NCBI GenBank assembly: GCA_035772405.1
Contig: JAYKKM010000221.1
Coordinates: 1,120,501-1,184,500 of the forward strand
DNA: 64,000 nt
DNA from: Chrysogorgia sp. JL179-B06
Taxonomy: Eukaryota; Cnidaria; Anthozoa; Scleralcyonacea; Chrysogorgiidae
Direction of reading: 5' to 3'
Numbering within the stretch: position 1 is the first letter of the stretch; each line of letters starts with the position of its first letter. Positions 30,317-39,207 of this stretch are shown in pieces. Both the position numbers and the translations under genes were made by a program. The notes under the pieces were generated by a model. It ran no database searches. It was given only the letters and a program-made list of their open reading frames with translations, and was not told the origin of the DNA.

Positions 30317-30729
30317 GCGTGTAGTCGCCTGATTTTTGTTCGTCCTCATTTCTAGCCCAACTTGCTTCTAAACGTTTCCCACTTCAAACGAGCGCTGCAC
30401 AATGCCTTCAGTGCCTGATTACAGAAATCAACGCATTAAAAATTATCCTTTGTAATATAAGACAAGTGAGCGGGTTTTCTAATTCCAAAACTGTCTGGAA
30501 ATATGCGCGCCATGTCCCCAAAGGTAGCCCGAGGTAACGCCTAGCGGGCGTCTTGTTGCAATGAGAATTGCAGTTGGAAAAGTTTACCGAGACCTGAACA
30601 CGCAAACCATTGCAAAGATTCTCCCCAAGATGACTCAGGGAAACACAGATGAGAGATCAATCATGAAGACGGAATGGACAGCCGAAGGACAGGGAAATAT
30701 TATTTTGCTGTGTTGACATTTATTCAGTA

Positions 30730-30933
30730 TGTAGCAGTAGCAAGTTCCTCTTGGACAAAGGGTAGCCACACAATACAATTGATGGGTATTTATTCAAGCG
30801 AATGACAAAAACTTAACTATACAATGCAGATGAGCTCTACACACAAAACCGCGATTACTCTGTCAACTGTCTCTCAACTCTGTTGTCTCCAATTACACTT
30901 ATGATGTAATCGCCCTAGGCTAATACCACTACA
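30730..30933 (-). repeat. 3' LTR (204 bp)
   Basis: Minus strand TGTAGTGGTATTAGCC...GCTACTGCTACA. Contains the 14-base segment absent from the other LTR (ATTAGCCTAGGGCG on the minus strand). Confidence 0.85.
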
Positions 30934-30947
30934 TATTCCCCCCTATT
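30934..30947 (-). other. Polypurine tract next to the 3' LTR
   Basis: Minus strand AATAGGGGGGAATA directly precedes TGTAGTGG, the correct place for the plus-strand primer of an LTR element. Confidence 0.75.
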
Positions 30948-31090
30948 GAGAAACTTCGTCCCGAAGTGTATGTGGTAAGAGTTCGTAAATAAACGTTAAC
31001 AAGCATCCCTATTTCGCTTAAACAAGTAGCCACGCATATAAAATCAAACCCTATAATAATATTCTCTAATTAACGTATCCGAACATTGTC

Positions 31091-31440
31091 TTAAGTGTTT
31101 GAAAGCCATTCCAGCAACACATTCTGAATAATATGTTCATTAGTACTTGTAGCCAAAGACAATATCACGGAGCCCTTGTGGCACAATGCACGATGAAAAG
31201 CGAGACGTTCAGGGAGATGTGAAACTCTTCCCGAGCGCGTAATAATAGGTCTGTCGTCATGGGTGGGATCTTCTTGGGATTCACTGTGATTAACCAGTGG
31301 TGATGGGTCATTTATTGGTTGGACTGCGGGATTAGTCAACTCATGGTTGGGTGGAATATCCTCCGACTCTATTAAGCTCGGTTGATTATGATCAGGATCC
31401 TCGGTATCACATCCGTCCAGGCTAGGTCTGTGAACTCGAA
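31091..31440 (-). pseudogene. Pol C-terminal tail joined to gag
   Basis: Minus-strand frame from about 31,440 to TAA/TAG at 31,091. It reads FRVHRPSLDGCDTEDPDHNQ, then DRPIITRSGRVSHLPERLAF. TRSGR(V/I)..PP(E/D)R is the usual extreme C-terminus of gypsy-type integrase/pol proteins. It overlaps the end of gag in another frame around 31,372-31,440, marking the internal deletion joint. Confidence 0.65.
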
Positions 31441-32052
31441 AGTTGGGTGAAATAGTGGTGCAGCAACACTCAGGTTAGAGTTAGTACCACTATCCAGCGG
31501 GATCTCGATAACGACCGACTCACTATCCTCGTGTTCTCCTTCCACAGAGTTATCCGTTTCAACAGATCCAGTGTTGCCATCCAGTGTTGTCATCACTTCG
31601 CCATAAAGGGATCGACGTATTTGCTCGGATATCACTTCGCTCGAATACAATCCTCCACGAATAGCAGAGTCAACCTCGAATCTCCACACTCGATATGGAA
31701 CTCCTTTGCCTCGCTCCGTTTCAGAAAAATAATAAAACGGCGAGAACTGCGGTCGAGAGACGTAATGTACGGTCGGAGAATTGCCACCGGGTACCGAATT
31801 TACCACCGGCTCAGCAGGCGTTGATAATTTGATACTTCTATCGCTGCTTATATTAATATTGCACGCATACTTTAGAAAAGCGTTCAAGGACGCAAACTCG
31901 ATCTTAAACTGTTCCAGATTCGATTTAAATCGCTCCTTGTATTCCTTACTTAACTTCTCAACGTCGAACCCTTCGATTTCTTCCATATCCATGAGAATGG
32001 CGAAGACGCGTTGTTTTTCACTGTTGATTTTCTCTTCGGTGGATAATTCCAT
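31372..32052 (-). CDS. Gag-like protein of the LTR element
   Basis: 226 residues from Met at 32,052 (MELSTEEKINSEKQRVFAIL), chosen because it is the first Met after the LTR and candidate primer site; the frame is also open through part of the LTR. The N-terminal third is charged and helical (EIEGFDVEKLSKEYKERFKS). The C-terminal half holds FSPFYYFSETERGKGVPYRV, WRFEVDSAIRGGLYSSEVIS and EQIRRSLYGEV, which resembles the capsid N-lobe of gypsy/PNMA-type Gag (W..V......QAIRRSLRG). The rest of the capsid and any zinc knuckle are lost in the deletion. Capsid assembly is therefore unlikely; it may persist only as packaging sequence. Confidence 0.65.
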   Translation of the reverse strand: MELSTEEKINSEKQRVFAILMDMEEIEGFDVEKLSKEYKERFKSNLEQFKIEFASLNAFLKYACNINISSDRSIKLSTPAEPVVNSVPGGNSPTVHYVSRPQFSPFYYFSETERGKGVPYRVWRFEVDSAIRGGLYSSEVISEQIRRSLYGEVMTTLDGNTGSVETDNSVEGEHEDSESVVIEIPLDSGTNSNLSVAAPLFHPTFEFTDLAWTDVIPRILIIINRA

Positions 32053-32106
32053 TCTAGACACGATTTGACACGCAGATGTATAATTTTCGCCAAATGTCGC
32101 TTGAAT

Positions 32107-32122
32107 CCCGTCAGAGGTGCCA
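32107..32122 (-). other. Candidate primer-binding site
   Basis: Minus strand TGGCACCTCTGACGGG begins four bases inside the 5' LTR. The TGG start and position fit a tRNA primer site. The matching tRNA was not identified. Confidence 0.5.
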
Positions 32123-32126
32123 GATA

Positions 32127-32316
32127 TGTAGCAGTAGCAAGTTCCTCTTGGACAAAGGATAGCCACACAATACAACTGATGGGTATTTATTCAAGCGAAT
32201 GACAAAAACTTAACTATACAATGCAGATGAGCTCTACACACAAAACCGCGATTACTCTGTCAACTGTCTCTCAACTCTGTTGTCTCCAATTACACTTATT
32301 ATGTAATACCACTACA
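32127..32316 (-). repeat. 5' LTR (190 bp)
   Basis: Direct repeat partner of 30,730-30,933; lacks its 14-base segment and differs at about three other positions. Confidence 0.85.
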
Positions 32317-33080
32317 CGTACAACTCCGTAATATTAATCCTTATGAAACGTTGCGTTTTGTTCGATTTAAATCAATTCTATATCGAAATAATCACTTGAA
32401 TCTTGCGAATCGAACGCTGTAGGTTTTGTCTACTTAAAATGTGAAGATCAGATGTTATATGAAAAAATGCGTAAGCGATTAAAGTATCCGAAATGATTTA
32501 ATGCTTTTATGTCCATTAAACCGATGTAATATCGTAACAGATATGTTTCGTATACCTTGCCGTTGATTTTATATAAGTTTTGACACACGAAGACCTTCAA
32601 TCGAACAGATATTATAAAAAATATCATTGAAGTGTTTAGTGTTACATTAAATTTCGTTGCGTGACAGGCGTCTGCATTGAGGGGAGGGCTAGCCTGCGTC
32701 CAGACGCCTGATTTTTCTTCGTCCTTCACAGTTCTAGCCCAACTCTACATAAGTACGTTGCTTCTAAAAGTTTTACACTTCTTTAAACGAGCGCTGCACA
32801 ACGCCTACAGTGCTGATTATAGAAATCGTAACACTATTGCCATTATCAAACCAAGCGACTGTCAACAAAGGTCAAAGTTGTGAACTCTAGGATCTCCATA
32901 CATGTTTAATATTAATAAATAAATAAATTAAAAATTATCCTTTGTAACATAAGACAACTGTGAGCGGGTTTTCTAATTCCAACTGTCTATTCCCATTGCG
33001 TATCCATCTCGGCAGGCAATATGCACGCCATATGTCCCTAAATTGTCCACTAATTAAATAGCCCGCGAGTTAACGCCTAA
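32317..33080. repeat. Second copy of the 30,322-30,555 repeat end, otherwise no gene
   Basis: From CGCCTGATTTTTCTTCGTCC (32,705) onward it follows 30,322-30,524 (GAGCGCTGCACAA, AAATTATCCTTTGTAA, GAGCGGGTTTTCTAATTCCA) and ends in TAGCCCGCGAGTTAACGCC, the same terminal motif. It carries an extra ~110 bases at 32,820-32,935. 32,317-32,704 shows nothing recognisable. Confidence 0.65.
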
Positions 33081-33164
33081 ACCGACGCGGAGTAACACTT
33101 AATGTCATTATCCTCCCACTGCATTTGTAATATTCTACTAAAGTTTAATGAAAACTTACTATAC

Positions 33165-33747
33165 CTTTGATTGAGCAGTGCAGCCAGCCCCAGACTAACT
33201 TTTGTTTTGGGCGATGAAATTCCAATTCCAACAAGAGTTTCTCAAAGCAAATGAAATAATCGTCGTCTACCCGGAGAAGATATTGAAAATCATACCGATC
33301 GCTTGCCCACTGAGCCATCCACAGATACCTTCGAGCGAAGTTAGTACCACTGGGTGATTGGGCTAAGAGAAGATCGCCATAGAAGCGACCTTCGTTTTCA
33401 AGTTTTGTTTTCACTTGACCTTCTAACTGTCTTCCTTTTGTGTCTTGTGCATCCGATATGAACCAACAAACCACTTTTTCGCTACTTTTACATTTTCTCA
33501 TCCATGTTTGACGAACAGCGTTTCTTCTCGCGATGTGACGTGGCGCGCTATACACAGCAACGAACAACAAAATCGGCCGGTGGGCAGATGTTGGCTCTGT
33601 ACTGCCTATCTGTGTCGACATCACAGAACTTGTTATTAAAAGACGTACTAACTGAATAGCAACTAGTAATAAAAATATAAGAAAGGCCTTCCTACTGCAC
33701 CAGCGATTTCTGTACAGAGAAACCATCTTTACTTTAGGTATTTGCAT
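33165..33747 (-). CDS. Beta-1,3-galactosyltransferase (GT31), first coding exon
   Basis: Minus-strand exon ending at a splice donor (CAAAG|GTATAG at 33,165/33,164); the frame stops 7 codons into the intron. About 194 residues. It is a type II Golgi enzyme by design: short basic cytoplasmic N-terminus (MQIPKVKMVSLYRNRWCSRK; a second Met at residue 8 is possible), one membrane anchor (about residues 21-38, AFLIFLLLVAIQLVRLLI), then the GT31 catalytic start. Family motifs seen: RRNAVRQTWM (74-83), VVCWFISDA, FARRYLWMAQW and YDFQYLLRVDDDYF, with the DxD-type metal/UDP-sugar site DDD at 161-163, then KLVWGWLHC. GT31 members transfer galactose or N-acetylglucosamine in beta-1,3 linkage to glycans. 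The remaining third (with the ED motif) should be in later exons at lower coordinates, and I could not find it. The likely sole host gene here. Confidence 0.85.
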
Positions 33748-33886
33748 AAAGAAGCCGGGATGTCTTCATAGGGGATATTAAAGATCATTAGTAATCGGTT
33801 GATGGGCCATATATAGCAAGTAACGCGTAACTTCGGAGAATAAGTGTAATAATTTATCACGAAAAAAGTGAGAAAAAAGTGAGCTT

Positions 33887-34372
33887 TTGCATGAAAATAT
33901 TGCCAAGAAGTCGGGAATATCGCCAAGAAGTCGGGGACTTAAATTCCTCATACCACAAAATGCAATATACGTTGGATACTTGAACGTCAACGGTTTCATA
34001 ACATACGATGTTGCCACGAATTACTTTTTGTGGTCTAAGGATGCTGAATTGCTGAAAATTTTGATTTCGAAAATTTTAAACGACGCTTCAATCGCTTCGA
34101 CTGAAACATACTGTACGAAGATAAACGATCACAATATGCAGTCTCTTAAGACGCATGGTTGCACTATGAAGCTGTACAATTAAGACAACCAAAATTAATC
34201 ATTCAAGGATAGCAAGCCCAAGCCTGACGAAAACTCTCTCAGAGTATTCAGAGGGAGAACTCGATAAAAGTGAACTTGACGACGAAGCCACACAGAACAA
34301 TGGCGGAGAGCAACCATCACAAGCCGATTCGATTACTGGCGAAGTTGACACGTTATCGCTCTTCGTATCTTA
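33887..34372 (+). pseudogene. Unrecognised ORF, probably frameshifted once
   Basis: Frame 33,887-34,183 reads LKFLIPQNAIYVGYLNVNGF, ITYDVATNYFLWSKDAELLK, ISKILNDASIASTETYCTKI and ends in TAA. A +1 frame continues from about 34,170 with an acidic, Ser/Glu-rich tail (SLTKTLSEYSEGELDKSELD, GEQPSQADSITGEVDTLSLF) to TAA at 34,370-34,372. Together they look like one protein with a frameshift. A 19-base direct duplication (GCCAAGAAGTCGGG...) lies at its start, 33,902-33,938. No family recognised; unlike LINE or LTR proteins in this window. Confidence 0.4.
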
Positions 34373-34439
34373 ATTAAACACAGCAGAGTCCATAGAAAAA
34401 AACAGCAGATCGCACAACAATAACATCAAGATTCAACCG

Positions 34440-34548
34440 ACACTATGCAACCTTCAATTATATCAGCAATTATCTAAATAATAGTCGTCTTCATTTGAAT
34501 GTTAATGGCACAGCAGCTCTTTCTAAAAATATCACTAATTCGAATTGA
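34440..34548 (+). pseudogene. LINE-C: ORF1 C-terminus
   Basis: Reads YLNNSRLHLNVNGTAALSKN ending in a stop at 34,546-34,548. This is the same C-terminal motif (LHLN..G...L..N) as LINE-B ORF1 at 3,310-3,387. The rest of ORF1 is not visible upstream. Confidence 0.65.
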
Positions 34549-34570
34549 CTGCCATAGGTGGCTTCATACC

Positions 34571-34866
34571 TAGCCTGTGTACAGCCTGAATATACACTTG
34601 TAATACAGTCTGTGAAAACTCCCACTGAGTAGTAGATTTTGATTGTTCAAATCACAACCCTTGACTTATTCCAGGTACAATTGGTTCTCTGGGAATTATT
34701 GTGAGATCAAATAATCCAATCAAATAAACAATTATGAATCATATGAGTATTAAACCACTCAAAATCTACTACTCAGATCTGAGTAGCTCAGCGGGGGGTC
34801 GACAAGCTATCGTGCGATTTTTCACAGACTGTATTATAGGTGTATATTCAGGCTGTACACAGGCTA
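34571..34866. mobile_element. 296-bp MITE with ~48-bp inverted repeats and TA ends
   Basis: TAGCCTGTGTACAGCCTGAA at the left and TTCAGGCTGTACACAGGCTA at the right; complementarity continues to the CTGTGAAAA/TTTTCACAG words. The interior also pairs (CTGAGTAGTAGATTTTGATT with a reverse complement at about 34,758-34,780). TA at each end can be read as the target duplication. It sits exactly between the ORF1 end and ORF2 start of LINE-C. Confidence 0.85.
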
Positions 34867-34970
34867 CATTATAACCAACTGAATTAAATTGTAATATCGA
34901 GTCTACCACATTTCGAAAAATTAGAGGCTTTAAAATGGCCATTTTGAATATAACAAGCCCTATAATAATA
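34867..34970 (+). pseudogene. LINE-C: ORF2 start
   Basis: Reads KIRGFKMAILNI at 34,915-34,955, matching the ORF2 start of LINE-B (KGFKMAMLNI at 3,449). It then departs into AATAATAATCC sequence, so the copy is truncated within the first 10 codons of the endonuclease. Confidence 0.65.
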
Positions 34971-35009
34971 ATCCTTCAATACCCATCTTAAGCTAAAAAG
35001 AGAAAATTA

Positions 35010-35115
35010 TGTGGGAGACCAACCCTTACGAAAATTCCACATGATTTCACACGTGTGATCACATGTGAAACCCTAACATGTGAAAATATGAAAATATTTC
35101 ACGTGATCACATTTG
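35010..35115. repeat. Cluster of CACATGTG/CACGTGTGATCAC palindromes
   Basis: TTTCACACGTGTGATCACAT, ACATGTGAAA, TTTCACGTGATCACAT and ATTCACATGTG lie within about 105 bases, so several alternative hairpins are possible. No gene association is visible. Confidence 0.6.
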
Positions 35116-35177
35116 AATAGTAACTTGCCAAATACATTCACATGTGTTCTATGGAGCGTCATTAGTGCCAAAATTAA

Positions 35178-35200
35178 CTTTTCGCATTATGATGTATGAA
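35178..35200. repeat. Isolated degenerate monomer before the satellite
   Basis: ACTTTTCGCATTATGATGTA occurs once in otherwise unique DNA about 50 bases before the array; a weaker GGAGTTATGATGAA follows at 35,223. It could be the seed from which the tandem array grew or an eroded edge monomer. Confidence 0.6.
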
Positions 35201-35248
35201 TTGGATGTCCTGAAGTGATTCTGGAGTTATGATGAATTTTAAAGTAAA

Positions 35249-35621
35249 ATAGTTTTCGTATTATGATGTAGTTTTCGTATTATGATGTAGTTTTCGTATT
35301 ATGATGTAGTTTTCGTATTATGATGTAGTTTTCATATTATGATGTAGTTTTCGTATTATGATGTAGTTAATGTTTTCGTATTATGATGTAGTTTTCGCGT
35401 TATGATGTAGTTTTGGTATTATGATGTAGTTAATGTTTTCGTATTATGATGTAGTTTTGGCATTATGATGTAGTTTTGGTATTATGATGTAGTTTTCGTA
35501 TATTATGATGTAGTTTTCGTATTACGATGTAGTTTTCGTATTATGATGTAGTTTTCGTATTACGATGTAGTTTTCGTATTATGATGTACATATGATGTAG
35601 TTTTCGTATTATGATGTTGTG
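35249..35621. repeat. 19-bp satellite, block 1
   Basis: About 20 monomers of TAGTTTTCGTATTATGATG with some spacing irregularities (TAATG and ACATATGATG inserts). It is separated from the main array by an inserted element. Confidence 0.98.
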
Positions 35622-37050
35622 TACGCCGGGTCAGTGTTCGTCAAAATGACGCCACGCAGGTGAAGGCAATTACAGCGCCAAATCTGCGTTCTTTCTTGAG
35701 GGCTTGGGTACTAGCCAATTTGGGAAAAACTATAGCATTGATAATGGTAATTAGATAGATGGGACATGAAATTTGAGGCGAATCCAAACAGACGAGGCCT
35801 TGATCAGCTTTCGTTTGTTACCAAATGCGCTATGTTTGCGTGTAGTTTTAGTTGAAAATTTTGTCAGAGCTTCGACGTCTTTGGACATACTTGAACAGAT
35901 CTGCTAAAATCGATGAATTTCGGCTTCAATAATGTTTTTTGTTCAATGATTTAAGAAGACATAAGAATTTATTTCTTCTTTACGAACTTTATGGTAAGAA
36001 TCGTATGTTTTTTGTTTTTGCTTAAATTCCTTTAATCAAGAATAAATCGAACATTTCTGGCGTGGTTCGTAGGGGTTTCCTCCATTTTGTTGTAAGATGT
36101 CTGTCTGTACTTTATTTGACTATAAATGCTTTCAGTCAATGAATTGGTATCATCTGTATGATACATCACAGGATACATAGATAATTAATATTGATTGAAG
36201 GCTGCTGTCGAAAGTGTTATGCGTCTATAACGGAATTCTATAGGAAGTTACCCTTTTGCTTTTGATGATTACATCCAAGCGAAATGCGAGCAAGCAATAC
36301 AATAACATTGACGCGGTCACAGCACTAATAAAACCAATACATAGTTATGAATTTATTTGTTGTAATCATACAGAGTCGACTCTTTCCTCAAAACGCTACA
36401 CAAATAAAGCTCATATGAAACATGCTCGATCTGAAAGAATATAGTTTACATCATTCGAATTATCTCTATAAACGGCTTTCACGTTCTATGTAACATGGAT
36501 TTGTATCGCTCATACAACTATTTTCAATTTAAGATTTCTGATCCGCCTTGCCTCGGCAAGATTGGATTACAGCGCCAGCGGCTAAGTATTAAATATTTTC
36601 AAGCTAGTTTAGAAATATGTACAAAAAAATAGTTTTATAAATGTTGCAAATCTCTAATACACGGCAAATGAAAGCCCTTCAAAAGCGTTACCTAATGGTA
36701 TGAATTATATCAATACTAGTTTAATATGCCATGCGCTATAAGTGAAAAAACTACAATTAACAGTAACAACTTTTGACAGGCGGACATGTTAAAAAGTACT
36801 CTAATTTAAATGCTTTTTTAAAACAACTTTTATTAAGCCTACAGATTTCATGTTTACATTACTAGTAGAATACTTCATGGCTTTCAAACAAACATAATAT
36901 GAGCTACATCTGTCTATTATTTTGAAAGAAAGAGTCAGGTTTGTGGGAACTATACAATAATTATCATATTGCTTTCACTGAATATCCGCTGTATATTTAT
37001 TTGCATAGTGCGGTCTCAGATTGCCACATTTTCGCGCCCGTCCCGGCGTA
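35622..37050. mobile_element. 1.43-kb insertion in the satellite with TACGCCGGG termini
   Basis: Starts TACGCCGGGTCAGTG and ends CCCGGCGTA (37,042-37,050), its exact 9-base inverted complement, with looser complementarity inward (CAAAATGACGCCA versus GCCACATTTTCG). Satellite sequence lies directly on both sides. No ORF beyond 62 codons, no transposase. No clean target duplication is visible because the flank is itself repetitive. Confidence 0.65.
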
Positions 37051-38557
37051 GATTTCGTATTATGATGTAGTTTTGGTATTATGATGTAGTTTTCGTATTA
37101 TTATGTAGTTTTCGAGTTTTCATATATTATGATGTAGTTTTTGTATTATGATGTAGTTTTCGTATTATGATGTAGTTTTCGTATTATGATGTAGTTTTCG
37201 TATTATGATGTAGTTTTCGTATTATGATGTAGTTTTCGTATTATGATGTAGTTTTCGTATTATGGCGTAGTTTTCGTATTATGTAGTTTTCGTATTATGA
37301 TGTAGTCTTCGTGTTATGATGTAGTTTTCGTATTATGATGTAGTTTTCGTATTACGATGTAATTTTCGTATTATGATGTAGTTTTCGTATTATGATGTAG
37401 TTTTCGTATTATGATGTAGTTTTCGTATTATGACGTAGTTTTCGTATTATGATGTAGATTTCGTATTATGATGTAGTTTTCTATTATGATGTAGTTTTCG
37501 TATTATGATGTAGTTTTCGTATTATGATGTAGTTTTCGTATTATGATGTAGTTTTCGTATTATCATGTAGTTTTCGTATTATGACGTAGTTTTCGTATTA
37601 TGATGTAGTTTTCGTATTATGATGTAGTTTTCGTATTATGACGTAGTTTTCGTATTATGATGTAGTTTTCGTATTATGATGTAGCTTTCGTATTATGATG
37701 TAGTTTTCGTATTATGATGTAGTTTTCGTATTACGATGTAGTTTTCGTATTACGATGTAGTTTTCGTATTATGATGTAGTTTTCGTATTATGACGTAGTT
37801 TTCGTATTATGATGTAGTTTTCGTATTATGATGTAGTTTTCGTATTATGGTGTAGTTTTGGTATTATGATGTAGTTTTCGTATTATGATGTAGTTTTCGT
37901 ATTACGATGTAGTTTTCGTATTATAATGTAGTTTCGGTATTATGTTGTAGTTTTCGTATTACGATGTAGTTTTGGTATTATGATGTACATGTAGTTTCGT
38001 ATTATGATGTAGTTTTCGTATTATGATGTAGTTTTGGTAGTTTTCGTATTATGATGTAGTTTTGGTATTATGATGTGGTTTTGGTGTTATGATGTAGTTT
38101 TGGTATTATGATGTAGTTTCGGTATTATGATGTAGTTTTCGTATTGCGATGTAGTTTTGGTAGTATGATGTACATCTAGTTTCGTATTATGATGTAGTTT
38201 TCGTATTATGATGTAATTTTCGTATTATGATGTAGTTTTGGTATTATGATGTAGTTTGGGTATTATGATGTAGTTTTCGTATTATGATGTAGTTTTCGCA
38301 TTATGATGTAGTTTTCGTATTATGATGTAGTTTTCGTATTATGATGTAGTTTTCTTATTATGATGTAGTTTTCGTATTATGATGTAGTTTTCGTATTATG
38401 ATGTAGTTTTCGCATTATGATGTAGTTTTCGTATTATGATGTAGTTTTCGTATTATGATGTAGTTTTCTTATTATGATGTAGTTTTCGTATTATGATGTA
38501 ATTTTCGTATTATGATGTAGTTTTAGCATTATGATGTAGTTTTCGTATTATGATGTA
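37051..38557. repeat. 19-bp satellite, block 2
   Basis: About 79 monomers. It contains the marker variants TTTTGGTAGTTTTCG, GATGTACATGTAGTTTCG (37,985) and a CATC variant of it (38,171), also found throughout block 3, so the blocks were one array before the insertions. Confidence 0.98.
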
Positions 38558-39207
38558 ATATATGAACAACGAGAGCGAGTGTTTCACCGGGATATCCAAA
38601 CACGAGAAAATAATGGTGAAAACACGAGCGCGGAGCGCGAGTGTTTTTGTCCATTGTTTTCGAGTGTTTGGATATCCCGGTGGGACACGAGCTCGAGTTG
38701 TTTATATAGCTTCTGAAATGAATGGAGAGGTAAGAGAATGTTTTCGTTTGCTGATTTGAATATAATTTCTAACGAAGGATATCGTAATTAGGAATTCTAT
38801 TGAGATATTACACAATGCATAACTGAAGTGGGTTTTCCACGATGAATAGATAATGATAAATTAAATAGTGGAGTTGAGATGATTGTGATGCATGGTAGAG
38901 GGTTTTGTTTCTGCGAGTATTAAACTGGACAAGTGTGTGTTTACTGGCTGTAACATTAGATTTGTGGTAGACGACAAAGAGTGAATAAAGGAATTTTGTG
39001 TGTGAATTTGTTTGCTGACTTGATTTTGCATACGTAATTAAGATATTTGATCCAAACACTAGTGTTTGGATCAAATATCTTAATTACGTATGCAGCTGAA
39101 ATCTTTTGTCTGGCGGTGTTCGACCGGGGTATCCAAACAGCATCATGTGACCGAATGCTTACATGCTATTGGTTTAATTACTCATGAATTATTAATGAAT
39201 TTTAGAA
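38558..39207. mobile_element. 650-bp foldback-rich insertion in the satellite
   Basis: Non-satellite island. ACCGGGATATCCAAACACGA at 38,586 pairs with its reverse complement at about 38,660-38,681 around GCGCGGAGCGC. A perfect 66-bp palindrome occupies 39,028-39,093, and GGGGTATCCAAACA recurs at 39,127. The shared TATCCAAACA word at both ends suggests one composite foldback element. One frame of 65 codons at the left spans the hairpin and is not supported as a gene. Confidence 0.7.
39028..39093. repeat. Perfect 66-bp palindrome without spacer
   Basis: 33 bases starting GCATACGTAATTAAGATATT are followed at once by their exact reverse complement, with the centre at ACT|AGT (39,060/39,061). Such spacer-free palindromes are unstable in many cloning and replication systems, so its persistence here is notable, or it marks an assembly foldback. 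Confidence 0.95.

Larger units (their letters stand above)
27989..30555. mobile_element. Candidate 2.57-kb element bounded by 32-bp inverted repeats
   Basis: CAAGACGCCCGCTAGGCGTT at 27,989 is the reverse complement of 30,536-30,555; similarity extends to 32 bases with one mismatch and then weakly further inward. A related end recurs at 33,059-33,080. 30,322-30,524 is related to 32,706-33,058, so at least two copies of this right-hand end exist. No target duplication and no transposase are visible. The interior contains a direct duplication of GGGTGTCAGAGATTTATA (28,708 and 28,845), a 12-G run near 29,435 and the structures listed below. Confidence 0.5.
30730..32316 (-). mobile_element. Internally deleted LTR retrotransposon (gypsy-type gag, pol tail)
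   Basis: Two direct repeats, 30,730-30,933 and 32,127-32,316, start TG and end CA on both strands and differ by about three substitutions and one 14-base indel, so insertion was recent. On the minus strand the order is 5' LTR (32,316-32,127), candidate primer site, gag (32,052-31,372), pol C-terminus, polypurine tract and 3' LTR. Protease, RT, RNase H and integrase are missing, so it must move, if at all, with proteins from a full-length relative. Flanking bases CAGTA and CGTAC do not form a convincing duplication. Confidence 0.85.

Noticed and set aside
38562..38759. 65-codon frame at the edge of the satellite island
   Set aside because: It spans both arms of a hairpin, so the translation reflects the inverted repeat, and no homology or splice context supports it.
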